This document shows, piece after piece, positions 40,632-49,612 of a stretch of 64,000 nucleotides of DNA. Position numbers and translations under genes: made by a program. The stretch covers positions 2,046,001-2,110,000 of the forward strand of contig JAPTYK010000001.1 in the NCBI GenBank assembly GCA_026913215.1, in the 5' to 3' direction. Position 1 is the first letter of the stretch, and each line of letters begins with the position of its first letter. The stretch is from Streptomyces diastatochromogenes (GTDB lineage: Bacteria > Actinomycetota > Actinomycetes > Streptomycetales > Streptomycetaceae). The notes under the pieces are model-generated. The model made no database searches and was not told the origin of the DNA. It saw only the letters and a program-made list of their open reading frames with translations.

Positions 40632-41464
40632 CGACCGACTTCCAGCAGTCCCGGGCCGCGCTCGGCGAGCGTCTCCGCGAGCTCCGCGGCCCGGTCTCTG
40701 GCCGCGAGTTCGCCGCCCGCCTCGGCTGGACGCAGTCGAAGGTGTCCAAGCTGGAGACCGGCCGCCAGACCGCCACCACCGGCGACGTACAGGCGTGGGC
40801 GGATGCGGCAGGCCAGCCCGAGGCCGCGGCCGAGCTGGCGGCCCGCGTGCAGGGTCTGGAATCGCGTACTCGGTCGTGGCGCCGACAGCTCACCGCCGGC
40901 CACCGGCCGGTGCAGGACACCCTCACCGTGGAGTACGAGCGCTCCGCCCACCTGCGTGCGTGGGAGGGTGCCCTCGTCGTCGGCATGCTCCAGACCGCCG
41001 ACTACGCCCGCGCCGTCTTCACCCGCTACAGCGAGCTCCACCAGTCCGTTCGGGACACCGACGACGCCGTACGCGCCCGCCTACGGCGCCAGGCCCTCCT
41101 GTACGAGCCCGGCCGGACCTTCGACGTCGTCATGTGGGAAGCGGCCCTCCACGCCGCCGTATGCCCGCCGCAGGTCCTCGCCGCCCAACTCGACCGGCTC
41201 GCCAGCGTGATCGGCCTGGACACCGTCCGCCTCGGCATCGTCCCCCTCGGCGCCCCGGTCGCCCTGCCACCCGCGGGTGGATTCTGGCTGTACGACGACC
41301 GCCTCGTCATCGTCGAGGACTGGCACGCCGAGCTCTGGCTCGACGACGCCGACAGCATCGGCCTGTACGGACGCGTATGGGACCGGCTCCAGAAGTCGGC
41401 CGTCTACGGGGCATCTGCGCACAGGCTCATCGCCCGCGCCCGCGCCATGCTCGCCGCTGCCTGA
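40628..41464 (+). CDS. XRE HTH plus DUF5753 (Scr1-type) regulator
   Basis: 278 residues, intact. The N-terminal helix-turn-helix is ALGERLRELRGPVSGREFAARLGWTQSKVSKLETG. The C-terminal DUF5753 sensor has the usual marks: WEGALVVGMLQTADYARAV, RRQALLYEPGRTFDVVMWEAAL and GFWLYDDRLVIVEDWHAELWL. In Streptomyces these regulators pair with DUF397 or similar small proteins (the BldB/WhiJ-like systems). Here the partner is DUF6879. It could give the element control over, or a sense of, host development; that is inference. Confidence 0.9.
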   Translation: MTTDFQQSRAALGERLRELRGPVSGREFAARLGWTQSKVSKLETGRQTATTGDVQAWADAAGQPEAAAELAARVQGLESRTRSWRRQLTAGHRPVQDTLTVEYERSAHLRAWEGALVVGMLQTADYARAVFTRYSELHQSVRDTDDAVRARLRRQALLYEPGRTFDVVMWEAALHAAVCPPQVLAAQLDRLASVIGLDTVRLGIVPLGAPVALPPAGGFWLYDDRLVIVEDWHAELWLDDADSIGLYGRVWDRLQKSAVYGASAHRLIARARAMLAAA

Positions 41465-41550
41465 GGATCGCGGGGAATCCCGGCACCGTCCCGAGAATCA
41501 CGGCGAATCACGCGGCACGGCGATTCTCCGCCCCTCCTACGGTCCTGGTC

Positions 41551-41721
41551 ATGGCCACAGAGACCGAAGACCTGACGGCCGTAGCACTGCCGCGCATGGG
41601 GACACTCACGCAGCGGCAGCAGCGCGGCCAGGACTGTGTGTGGTGCGGCATCACCCTCGGCGCCGGCGGTGTCGTCGACCTCGGTCCCCGCCGCTACCGG
41701 CGCGGTGACTGGGTGACCTAG
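41551..41721 (+). CDS. short zinc-binding-like protein, probably truncated
   Basis: 56 residues: MATETEDLTAVALPRMGTLTQ, then CVWCGITLGAGGVVDLGPRRYR. The CxxC and what follows match the start of a short Streptomyces protein that usually goes on to a second Cys pair (a PRACxxC-like part). That continuation (VPRACKKHPR) appears in another frame right after the TAG at 41719, so the gene is either frameshifted or a remnant. Function unknown. Confidence 0.55.
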   Translation: MATETEDLTAVALPRMGTLTQRQQRGQDCVWCGITLGAGGVVDLGPRRYRRGDWVT

Positions 41722-41760
41722 TGGTTCCCCGCGCCTGCAAGAAGCATCCCCGGGTGATCG

Positions 41761-41928
41761 ATGACGAAGATCTGCGCGTACTGCGAGCAGCCGATCCTCG
41801 GTGTGGCCGCCCCTGTCGAGGACGATGCAGGAAGCGGCGCCCACGCGCTCGCCTACTGGCACGCCACCGCGGCCGAGTGCGGGCCGCGCGTCCTACGTAC
41901 CTCGCCCCGCGACGACGACCGCCGCTGA
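41761..41928 (+). CDS. 55-residue zinc-ribbon-like protein
   Basis: ATG 41761 opens MTKICAYCEQPILGVAAPVE, with CxxC in the first helix-turn, and continues GAHALAYWHATAAECGPRVL, offering His and Cys as further ligands. This pattern resembles small zinc-ribbon proteins common next to HTH-DUF5753 genes and in Streptomyces prophage-like elements. A GGTGATC lies just upstream but no strong ribosome site. Last gene before the right-end terminator; function unknown. Confidence 0.6.
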   Translation: MTKICAYCEQPILGVAAPVEDDAGSGAHALAYWHATAAECGPRVLRTSPRDDDRR

Positions 41929-41971
41929 TCTCCTGCCCGCGGGCACGCCGATCGTCGGCGGGCAGCAGAGA

Positions 41972-42009
41972 GGCCCCCGAGAGCGTTCATGCGTCCGCTC
42001 TCGGGGGCC
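41972..42009 (+). terminator. terminator at the right end of the element
   Basis: Perfect 14-bp stem GGCCCCCGAGAGCG / CGCTCTCGGGGGCC with a 10-base loop; it insulates the chromosome from the element's rightward genes. Confidence 0.85.
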
Positions 42010-42041
42010 GTTCCAACCAGCGCTGAGGGTCACCGTTCAGC

Positions 42042-42092
42042 AGTCCGCAGACAGTCCGCAGGACAGTGAAAAACAGTGAGAAACAGTCGGCA
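42042..42092 (+). repeat. right arm-type repeats and ACAGT iterons
   Basis: AGTCCGCA occurs at 42042-42049 and 42053-42060 with the same 11-bp period as at the left end. Next come three copies of ACAGTGARAA-like units starting at 42063, 42073 and 42083, a 10-bp period that puts them on one face of the helix. Probably integrase and excisionase binding sites. Confidence 0.55.
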
Positions 42093-42164
42093 CTGATCGG
42101 CAAGGAAACCGCAGGTCAGAGCGGGTACGGCGTACGTTTCCGCAGGTCGGGGCGGTGACCTCTT

Positions 42165-42189
42165 AGTTCGAGCTCTACTTCGACCTCTA
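42165..42189. other. attR (25-bp core, displaced glnA end)
   Basis: Exact 25-base copy of attL. It encodes the last glnA codons followed by TAG, evidently the original stop, and is followed at once by chromosomal sequence with the glnA terminator. Confidence 0.92.
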
Positions 42190-42209
42190 GGCCGAGGCTG
42201 CCTGACGAG

Positions 42210-42242
42210 GCCCGCCGTTCCCCTTCGAGGGGGGCGGCGGGC
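42210..42242 (+). terminator. original glnA terminator, now beyond the element
   Basis: Stem GCCCGCCG plus CCCC pairing with GGGG plus CGGCGGGC (two-base bulges), loop TTCGA, 20 bp after the attR stop codon. In the uninterrupted chromosome it would follow glnA directly. Confidence 0.8.
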
Positions 42243-42264
42243 TTCGCCGTTCCCGGCGTCCTCC

Positions 42265-43235
42265 CTAGAGGCTCTCGGGCGCGGGCGGTTCGGGGATCCG
42301 CCAGACGTACTGGTAGCGCTGCTCGGGCGGCAGGCCGACCCTGCCGACGGGGCCGAACGACTTGACGAGGTAGCCGAAGACCTGGTGTTGGGCCTCCTCC
42401 GAGATCTCGTGCCAGGTCTCCGGCGTCACCGTCATCACCTCCCGCATCAGCGAGGCGTCCGACTCCGCCTCCAGCATCGCGATGCGGTCCTCGCGGTCCA
42501 TGGTCTCGTCGGCGCGCATGGCGGCGATCGACCGCTGCAGCAGATTGGGCTCGACCGCGAGACGCCGGAGCATCAGGTCGCATCCGTGGCGGTAGGCCGT
42601 GTGCATCTCGACGGCTTCCTGGTCGGGATAGCCGTAGCCGTACGGAGCCCCCTCCTCCGCGCCGAGGTAGTCGCCCTTGAGGGTCTTGAGCAGGGCGCGC
42701 AGGGCGAGCTCGGCGCCGCTCTCCTCGATGAGGCGCAGGCCGAGCTGCACCCATTCGTCCTCCGTCACCATCGGCTCGTGGGGCACGGCGAGGGAGGGGT
42801 GGATCTCGATGGCGTTGAAGGGGTTGATCATCATGCCGAGGAGGGCCTCGGGGGTCCACCGGCCGTCGTCGGTGCCCCAGCCCCGGGACAGGCCCAGTTC
42901 CCGGGCCGACTGGTAGCCGCCGGACTCCCCCTCCCGTATCGCGCGCCACAGCTTCAGGAACCGCGCCACCTCCGTGGCCGGGTCGCGCGGCGGGTCGACG
43001 CAGGCGGGCGCCAGCACCTCGACGATCGACTGCACGGTCTCCCAGCGCGGGACCGTCAGCCCCCTGAGCGCGCCGCGGACGCCCTCGTGGCTGATGACCG
43101 TGGGGTGCTCGCCCTCCTCGATGAGCTCGCTGATCTTCCTCATGCTGGGGCGGCCGGCCGCGCGATGGAGCTCTTCCAGGGCCCGCACCAGTTCCTGGTG
43201 CGCCGGGTTGGGCGGGGTGTCGGGGTGGTGGCCAC
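42265..43235 (-). CDS. helix-turn-helix regulator-like protein
   Basis: About 323 residues; GTG 43235 begins MATTPTP, with one base missing near 43212 before NPAHQELVRALEELHRAAG. The N-terminal part RPSMRKISELIEEGEHPTV ... GALRGLTVPRWETVQSIVEVLA has the shape of the HTH that Streptomyces regulators use in place of a canonical XRE domain. The rest (GLRLIEESGAELALRALLKTLKG, AMLEAESDASLMREVMTVT) is helical and acidic, ending VWRIPEPPAPESL. Role unknown. Chromosomal: it lies outside attR. Confidence 0.65.
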
Positions 43236-43399
43236 GGTGCGGCGGATCCCTTCGGCCGTGCGTCAGCAGTTGTCAGATGGCGTCAGGAGCCTAGAAGTCG
43301 CAGGCCACACCGCGCGCGTCAGATTTCGCCAACTTCCCCGCGCGGGCCGTCAGGCGGCGGCAAGCGGCCCGAAAGGGGCTGGAGCATGGAGCCAGCGCC

Positions 43400-44965
43400 G
43401 TGACCGAACCGGTGCCCTTCTCCGAGGAGCCGATCCCCCGTGCACATCCCCGTCTACGCCCGTGCCGCGATCCGGGCCGCGCTGCCGACGCTGCCCACGT
43501 CCCGTCAGGTGGGCGCCGTCGACTGCTGTCTGTGCGACGAACCGTTCGGAGACCGGGCGGTCGTACCGCTCGGTCCGACGCCGGAGTCGGGGCTGTTCGC
43601 CTGCCGCGACTGCCTGACCCGGCTGGTCACCCGGGCGCGCAGGGACCGGGACGCCGCGCTCGTGCGTGACGCGGCACGCGCGCGGGCCGAGGCGGCGGAG
43701 TGGGAGCCGCCCGGACGCGGCATCTCGCCCGGCTCGACCGGGTGCGCGAGGCGGCGGAGGCCGTGGCCGGGCTGGCCGGGGAGGAGGAACCGGCCGCGCT
43801 GCGGATCGCCTGGCTGCTCGTCTCGCTGGAGTCGGCGTACGCCTGGCTGCCGGAGCCGCCCGAGCCGCCGCCCTCGGTGGGCGGGGAAGCCCCGGAGCTG
43901 AGGGACGGGGCGTTCCGGCTCGACCTGGCGATGATCTCGGCGCGGGAGGCGGTGGCCGAGCGGCTGGCCTACCACCTCCTCAACGAGGCCCAGGGGGAGC
44001 AGCCGGAGCTGTGCGAGGAGTTCGAGTGCCCGGCCGACTGCTCGGGCCGGCACGACAGCTCCCACATCGACTGCGGCCCGGACGCCGTCTTCGACGACCT
44101 GGCGGAGCAGGGCGTCACCCTGGAGACCCCTGAACCGGAACCGGAACCGCTGGAACCGGCCCTGCGGGCACTGCTGGAACGGATGCGGGCGTCGGAATCC
44201 TCGGATGCGGAACCGTCGGATGTGGAACCGTCGGCAGCGGGCGGGCAGTCGGCGGACACCCGGACGGCGAAGCTGGTGGAGGGGTGCGGGATCGTCCTCG
44301 CGCACTTCGGCGTCGACGCGGACGACCCGGAGGCGCTGCTGAGCGCGGCGGCGGTCGGTCTGGTCCTCGACGCCTGGCGCGAGGGCCCGCTGGACGAGAT
44401 CCACACACGGGAGGGGGGTCCGAGCGACGGCGAGATCGTCGCGCAGGGCGTCGATCTGTACCGCCGGGCGAGAGCGGCGCTGCTGGCCGCGCGGGACCAC
44501 GGTCCCGGGGCCCTGGCGGCCTTCGCGGCCGTCGCCTCGGACATACGGCTGCGGTGGGCCGGCGACTCCGGGTTCATGCTGCGGCAGACGGCGGCGGAGC
44601 CGGACGACGAGCTCTTGGCGGCGTTCGTCCGACACGTCGACGACCGGGTCTGGTTCACCGGCGAGGTGATGCGGGCGGAGGGCTGGCGCGGGGCGCTGGT
44701 GCACCGCGCCGCCTCGGCGGCGGTCAAGGCGCCCGCGTACTTCGGCATGCCGGCCTGGCCGTCCGTGGTCGACGCGGTCGTCACCCAGCTCGCCGGAACG
44801 GACCTGAGCAGCGCGCCCGGGTCCCTGACCGACCCCGACGCGGTGGAGCACGCCCTGCGCGAGGCTCCGGACCGGCTCGGGGCGGAGGCGCTGGACTGGC
44901 TGGCGCGGCGGGGGCTGCTCGACGAGCGGCTGATCGACGAGCCGGGGCCGGAGGCGGAGGCATGA
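43400..44965 (+). CDS. large unidentified protein with an N-terminal zinc finger
   Basis: About 521 residues from GTG 43400; frame changes near 43438 and 43715. The N-terminal VDCCLCDEPFGDRAVVPLG ... LFACRDCL has two Cys pairs typical of a zinc ribbon. A charged helical region follows, then a His/Cys-containing CEEFECPADCSGRHDSSHIDCG, a Glu/Pro-rich linker and an alpha-helical C-terminal half (LAGTDLSSAPGSLTDPDAVEHAL, EALDWLARRGLLDERLIDE). No family recognised. Its stop overlaps the start of a one-helix membrane protein, so the two are coupled. Confidence 0.65.
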
Positions 44966-45153
44966 GCTGGGACGGGATCACCCTCTTCCTGCTCGCCGCG
45001 TTCGGGTGCGTCACGCTGCTGCTCGCCCAGGTGGGCGAGGTCCTGGGGCGGCTGCCGGGGATCATCCGGGCCTGGCGCGAGGTGCGCGAGGAGCTGCGCG
45101 GCGGCGGGCGCGGGGCGGAAGACGGGCCGGACGGTGGGGGCACGGAGGAGTAA
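44962..45153 (+). CDS. single-pass small membrane protein (63 aa)
   Basis: MSWDGITLFLLAAFGCVTLL begins with one transmembrane helix. A charged cytoplasmic tail follows (IIRAWREVREELRGGGRG) with an acidic, Gly-rich end. ATG 44962 overlaps the upstream stop (ATGA). Possibly a membrane tether for the zinc-finger protein encoded before it; function unknown. Confidence 0.65.
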   Translation: MSWDGITLFLLAAFGCVTLLLAQVGEVLGRLPGIIRAWREVREELRGGGRGAEDGPDGGGTEE

Positions 45154-45293
45154 AGCAACGGTTGCGCGAACAACAGGCGAACCCTCGTACGTACCTGCGG
45201 GTAGGGGTTCACGCTCCGCGACCGGTCGGTAGCGTGTCGTCGTCGCTGCCGCCACACCTGGAGCACAGGGCTCCGCCGGGACTAGCTGGCGCG

Positions 45294-46043
45294 ATGAGGA
45301 CTGCCTACGTGACTCAGGCGGCTTTCGCCTCTGTGGAGACGCTCCGACTTCAGCCGTACACCGATCACTGCCGCGTCATCGCCGACGAGGGCGCGCACGT
45401 GGTCATCGGGGTCTCACCGGGGAACAGCTATTTCACCGCCCAGCGGCTGCGCGAGCTGACGCGCTGGGGCTTGGACCACTTCGATCAGGTCGATCTCGTC
45501 TACACGGATCTGCATGTCGCCGACATGTACGAGGCGCTGGGGTACGGGGCCGACGAGGCGCGGCGGAAGGCCGTCAAGAACCTGCGGGGGGTGCGGGCGA
45601 AGGTCGGGGCGGCCGTGGCGGAGGCCGATCCGACGGGGGTGCGGGTACGGGCCTGGGGGATGTCGGAGTTCGGGGACGTCCCGGCCTACCGGGAGCTGCA
45701 CCGCACGGTGCTGGACGCGGTGGCGGCGGACCCGGTGGTGCGGGAGACCTGTGACGCGCTGACCGGGATCTTCCTGGCCGGGAAGCTGGCGCCGGGGCAG
45801 GTGGTCGACGAGCGGCAGCGGGAGGTGTGCCGGGCGTACATCTGCGCCGAGGTGCCGCTGTTCCTGGACACGCCCGCGATCCTCGGGGTGCCGTCCTCGC
45901 TCAACTGCTACCACCAGGCGCTGCCGCTGGCCGAGCTGCTGTACGGGCGGGGGTCCGGGCTCCGGGCCTCGCGCAACCAGGGCCACGGCATCCTCACGCC
46001 CGTCGAGACCACCGCCGAGAACGCCGAAGGAGCCGCGCGATGA
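45294..46043 (+). CDS. tRNA-dependent cyclodipeptide synthase, Rv2275-like (cyclo-Tyr-Tyr)
   Basis: 249 residues. Makes a cyclic dipeptide from two aminoacyl-tRNAs. Catalytic Ser41 lies in GVSPGNSYF and its S-x-x-N matches the NYH subfamily; YICAEVPLF holds the Tyr and Glu four residues apart; SSLNCYHQ gives the YH pair. Stretches such as [37 protein letters not shown] and [13 protein letters not shown] ... [12 protein letters not shown] follow Mycobacterium tuberculosis Rv2275 closely, as I recall that sequence, which makes cyclo(Tyr-Tyr). It lacks the long N-terminal extension of Rv2275. Its stop overlaps the P450 start (ATGA). Confidence 0.93.
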   Translation: MRTAYVTQAAFASVETLRLQPYTDHCRVIADEGAHVVIGVSPGNSYFTAQRLRELTRWGLDHFDQVDLVYTDLHVADMYEALGYGADEARRKAVKNLRGVRAKVGAAVAEADPTGVRVRAWGMSEFGDVPAYRELHRTVLDAVAADPVVRETCDALTGIFLAGKLAPGQVVDERQREVCRAYICAEVPLFLDTPAILGVPSSLNCYHQALPLAELLYGRGSGLRASRNQGHGILTPVETTAENAEGAAR

Positions 46044-47224
46044 GCGTCGCCGTCGAGACCCTGCCCGCCTTCCCCTTCGACTGGGACGGGACCCGGCTGC
46101 CCGCCGAGGTCGCCGCGCTGCGCGCCGAGCCGGTGCGGAGGGTCCGCACGATCGCCGGGGCCGAGGCCTGGCTGGTCTCCTCGTACGAGCTGTGCAGACG
46201 GGTCCTGGAGGACCGGAGGTTCAGCCTGAAGGACACCTCGGCACCGGGAGCGCCGCGGCAGTACGCGCTGACGATCCCGCCGCACGTGGTGAACAACATG
46301 GGCAACATCACCGGGGCCGGGCTGCGCAAGGCCGTGATGAAGGCGATCAACCCGAAGGCGCCCGGCCTGGAGGAGTGGCTGCGGGCGCGGGCCGGGGCGC
46401 TGGTGGACGCGCTGGTCGCCGAGGGGGCTCCCGGGGAGCTGCGGGGCGCCTACGCCGACCCGTACTCGGCGGGCCTGCACTGCCGGATGCTGGGCATCCC
46501 GGAGGAGGACGGGCCCCGGCTGCTGCGCAGCCTGGACGTGGCCTTCATGAACGCGCCGCGCGAGATCGAGGCGGCCCGGCTGAACTGGGACCGGGACATC
46601 GCGTACATGGCGGAGCGGCTCGACGATCCGGCGACCGGCGGGCTGATGGCGGAGCTCGCGGCGCTGCGCGAGGATCCCGAGTACGCGCACCTGACGGACG
46701 AGATGCTGGCGACGGTGGGCGTGACGCTGTTCGGGGCCGGGGTGATCTCCACCGCCGGGTTCCTGACGATGGCGCTGGTGTCGGTGCTGACCCGGCCGGA
46801 CGTCCGGGAGGCGCTGACCACCGGCGGGGTCGCCGGGGCCATGGACGAGCTGCTGCGGGTGAACCTGTCGATCGGCGACGGGCTGCCGCGGCTCGCCCTG
46901 GAGGACGTGCGGCTCGGCGACGTCGACGTGCGGGCCGGCGAGCTGGTCCTGGTGCTCGTGGAGGCCGCGAACCACGATCCGGAGCACTTCCCGGACCCGC
47001 TGGCCTTCCGGCCGGACCGGGAGAACGCCTCCGACCACCTCTCCTTCGGCGGCGGATCGCACTACTGCCCGGCGACGGCGCTCGGCAAGCGGCACGCCGA
47101 GATCGCCCTGGAGACGCTCCTCGACCGGCTGCCGGGGCTGCGGCTCGCGGTGCCGGTCGAGCAGCTGGTGTGGCGCACCAACTTCATGAAGCGGCTCCCC
47201 GAGCGGCTGCCGGTGGCCTGGTAG
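46040..47224 (+). CDS. cytochrome P450, CYP121-like
   Basis: 394 residues, intact. The heme-binding loop is [21 protein letters not shown] with the thiolate Cys; the I-helix reads [13 protein letters not shown], not the usual AGxxT, as in CYP121. Other CYP121-like stretches are [47 protein letters not shown] and the end [23 protein letters not shown]121 couples the two tyrosines of cyclo(Tyr-Tyr) to give mycocyclosin. Where I recall CYP121 having Gln385-Arg386 at the active site, this protein has Met-Lys. Coupled to the cyclodipeptide synthase; no ferredoxin gene is adjacent. Confidence 0.93.
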   Translation: MSVAVETLPAFPFDWDGTRLPAEVAALRAEPVRRVRTIAGAEAWLVSSYELCRRVLEDRRFSLKDTSAPGAPRQYALTIPPHVVNNMGNITGAGLRKAVMKAINPKAPGLEEWLRARAGALVDALVAEGAPGELRGAYADPYSAGLHCRMLGIPEEDGPRLLRSLDVAFMNAPREIEAARLNWDRDIAYMAERLDDPATGGLMAELAALREDPEYAHLTDEMLATVGVTLFGAGVISTAGFLTMALVSVLTRPDVREALTTGGVAGAMDELLRVNLSIGDGLPRLALEDVRLGDVDVRAGELVLVLVEAANHDPEHFPDPLAFRPDRENASDHLSFGGGSHYCPATALGKRHAEIALETLLDRLPGLRLAVPVEQLVWRTNFMKRLPERLPVAW

Positions 47225-47242
47225 CGGACGGGGTCCGACGAC

Positions 47243-47279
47243 GGCGCCGCCCGGGTCCCGTCCGGACCCGGGCGGCGCC
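47243..47279 (+). terminator. terminator of the cyclodipeptide operon
   Basis: Perfect 16-bp stem GGCGCCGCCCGGGTCC / GGACCCGGGCGGCGCC with loop CGTCC, 19 bp after the P450 stop. Confidence 0.88.
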
Positions 47280-47288
47280 CCGCCGGTG

Positions 47289-47564
47289 TCAGCGGCCGTA
47301 GCGGATCAGGGCCCGGACCATGCGGCAGGTGGTGTCGGAGGGCGGGTGGATGCCTATGTCGGCGGCCGTGGCGCTGATCGTCGCGTTCGTCGCCTTCGAC
47401 GGGACGTAGACGCCCGCGTCGAGGAGCGCGATCGCGAGGCGCATGGCCTTCAGGCGGCGGTTGTGGGACACGTACCACTCGCGGGGGCGGCCCGCGGGGA
47501 GCGGCTTCTTCTCCAGCGGCTTCCAGGGTTCGAGGGACGGCGTCCGGATCACGGCAACAGCCAT
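47289..47564 (-). CDS. small conserved protein (91 aa)
   Basis: MAVAVIRTPSLEPWKPLEKK, basic middle (REWYVSHNRRLKAMRLAI), end TTCRMVRALIRYGR. Its segment YVPSKATNATISATAADIGIH suggests a surface or DNA-binding helix pair, but I recognise no family. An AGGAGGT lies 8 bp before the ATG, a strong ribosome site, so it is probably expressed. Confidence 0.65.
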   Translation of the reverse strand: MAVAVIRTPSLEPWKPLEKKPLPAGRPREWYVSHNRRLKAMRLAIALLDAGVYVPSKATNATISATAADIGIHPPSDTTCRMVRALIRYGR

Positions 47565-47723
47565 GGGCTACCTCCTGGCGAACGGTGGGGTGCGGATCCT
47601 CCCGGGACCCTCACCTTCACCCCCCATTTTAGAGAACCCCACTGACAATCGCCCCTGGCCAGGTGGGGTTTGGGGGGTGGTGGCAGGGGCTGTGGGGGGT
47701 GCCGTGCGAGTACGGTGTGGGGC

Positions 47724-48083
47724 ATGGAGATCTGGATCAATCCCGCCTGTTCCAAGTGCCGCAGCGCCCTCACGCTCCTCGACGCGGAGGGCGCCGACTA
47801 CACCGTGCGGCGGTACCTGGAGGACGTGCCGACGCCGGAGGAGATCCGCGGCGTCCTCAAGCGGCTCGGCCTCGAACCCTGGGACATCACGCGGACCGGC
47901 GAGGACATCGCCAAGGAGCTCGGGGTGAAGGAGTGGCCCCGGGACGAGGCCGGCCGGGAGCGGTGGATCGAGGCGCTCTCCGCGCACCCCAAGCTGATCC
48001 AGCGGCCCATCATCACGGCGGAGGACGGCACGGCCGTCGTCGGCCGGACCGAGGAGGCCGTACGGGACGCGCTGTCCCGCTGA
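47724..48083 (+). CDS. ArsC-family (arsenate reductase/Spx-like) thioredoxin-fold protein
   Basis: 119 residues, intact. MEIWINPACSKCRSALTLLD has the catalytic Cys in NPACSKCR; it then continues YLEDVPTPEEIRGVLKRLGL, and LIQRPIITAEDGTAVVGRTEE with the Arg that follows Q in the ArsC group. It belongs to the glutaredoxin-dependent ArsC/YffB family. No arsenite pump or regulator is near, so arsenate reduction is not assured; a general thiol reductase role is possible. Confidence 0.9.
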   Translation: MEIWINPACSKCRSALTLLDAEGADYTVRRYLEDVPTPEEIRGVLKRLGLEPWDITRTGEDIAKELGVKEWPRDEAGRERWIEALSAHPKLIQRPIITAEDGTAVVGRTEEAVRDALSR

Positions 48084-48096
48084 GCGGCGTACGGGA

Positions 48097-48195
48097 CGAC
48101 CGGCGGACGGGGACGACCCGCAGACGGGCGCGACCGGCGGACGGGGACGACCCGCGGACGGGCACGACCGGCGGACGGGCACGACCCGCGGACGT
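48097..48195 (+). repeat. 34-bp tandem repeat, about three copies
   Basis: Units start at 48097, 48131 and 48165, each beginning CGACCGGCGGACGGG and containing a diverged half-repeat ACGACCCGCRGACGGG. Lies between convergent genes, downstream of the ArsC-family gene. No hairpin terminator is otherwise visible there. Confidence 0.8.
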
Positions 48196-48250
48196 GACGG
48201 CCCGGAGGAGCGGCTCGCCGCCGGGCGTGCCGTCGCCGACCGTGCCCCCG

Positions 48251-49154
48251 TCACCCCCGGCCTGCGTGCCGCTCCGCCTCCGTCAGGATCTCCGTGATGC
48301 GGAGGCCGAAGCGGGCGTCGCAGGGGTGGGGTTCGTCGGTGCGGGCCGCGGTGACGAGGGAGTCCACGGCGGCCGCGAGGGCGTCCACGGCGCCGTCCCA
48401 GCGGGGCAGTTGGGCCCGGCCGGCGGTGCCGTACAGGGTGAGGGCGGCCTCCGCCGCCTCCGGGGCGCGCTCAGGGTGAGCGTGGCCGTGCTGGTGGCTC
48501 CCGAGGCGTGGCGGAGCACCAGGTGGCGGGTGTCGCCGGGGCCGGGCACGGCGGTGACCTCGGTGACGTCGCCGAGGACCGGGAGGTACACGGAGAGGAC
48601 GTGCGGGCCGACGTCCCACAGGCCGCCCTTCTCCCGCCGCCAGGGCGAGGCCGCGTAGGCGCTGACGGAGCCGGGGCCGTAGAGCGAGCCCAGCCAGTGC
48701 GCCTCGCCCAGGAACCAGCCGCCCGCCGCCGCCTGCTCGTCCGTCCAGCGGGCCGTCGGCTCCGCGAACCGCAGGGTGCAGAAGACCACCGAGGCGACCC
48801 CGGCCGCTTCGACCGCCTCGGTGACCTCGCGCGCGAGCTCCACCGTCGTGGCGACCGGCTTGTCGAGCAGCACGTGGCAGCCCGCCTCCGCCGCCCGGAC
48901 GGCGAAGGGTGCCTGGACGTCCGGCGGGAGGGCCAGGGCCACGACGTCGCTCGCGGCGAACAGGGCCTCCACGTCCTCGTACGCGCGCGTGCCGGACGCG
49001 GCGGCGAGCGCGGCGGCCGCCTCGGGGCGTCTGCCCCACACCCCGCTGAACTCGACGCCCGGATGCCCCGCGAGCGCGGGCGCGTGCGTGCGGCGGCCCA
49101 GGGGCCGGTGCCGAGGAGTCCGACGCGGGGCTTGTCACCGATCTTCTTCGCCAT
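48251..49154 (-). CDS. Gfo/Idh/MocA-family oxidoreductase
   Basis: About 301 residues from ATG 49154: MAKKIGDKPRVGLLGTGPWA has the Rossmann GxGxW motif. VVALALPPDVQAPFAVRAAEAGCHVLLDKPVA carries the conserved EKP-like signature, here DKP. GGLWDVGPHVLSVYLPVLGDV has the His of the catalytic domain. Frame changes near 49110 and 48465. A sugar or inositol dehydrogenase of unknown substrate. Confidence 0.88.
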
Positions 49155-49354
49155 GCCCCCAGTCTGCCGGGCGGCACCGACAGTCACCGCTTCCCCCGTA
49201 AACCGCTGGCGGGCCTCCCCCGGGCCGGTGTTAGCGTTCCCGTGCCGGCCGCGGGACTCCGGTGCGACTTCCGGAACCTGCCTCTGAAGCAACGTCTTCG
49301 CTGTTCGCGCCCTCATTCCCCGGCCGGCACCACGCGCGGGAAGGGGAGGGTGCC

Positions 49355-49612
49355 GTGTCCGAGCTGGTCGCCGCCGAGGACGTGCTCCTCTTCGTCAACG
49401 CCGCCGTGACCGCCACGGGCCAGCGCGAGTTCCGCTCCTCCGCCGCCGAGCAGCGCTTCTCCCTCGCCTTCCTCCACGCGTACGTACGGATCAACTACCG
49501 GCCCGTGTACGCCGCCGCCCTCGCGCTCGACATCAACGACCACAACGCCGCGCTGATCGTCGAGCACCTGCTCCGCACCCCGGGGGAGGCGGAGCCGGGC
49601 GAGGGCGGCTGA
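49355..49612 (+). CDS. small helical protein of the vWA cluster (85 aa)
   Basis: GTG 49355 chosen for the GGGGAGGG 4-11 bp upstream: MSELVAAEDVLLFVNAAVTA, FSLAFLHAYVRINYRPVYA and LDINDHNAALIVEHLLRTPG. All helical, acidic. It is the first gene of a block with a vWA-domain protein and a third unidentified protein, with little or no spacing. Not recognised; a conserved accessory subunit is likely. Confidence 0.65.
   Translation: MSELVAAEDVLLFVNAAVTATGQREFRSSAAEQRFSLAFLHAYVRINYRPVYAAALALDINDHNAALIVEHLLRTPGEAEPGEGG

Noticed and set aside
48097..48195. Possible CRISPR array
   Set aside because: Repeats are directly adjacent without unique spacers and no cas genes are near.
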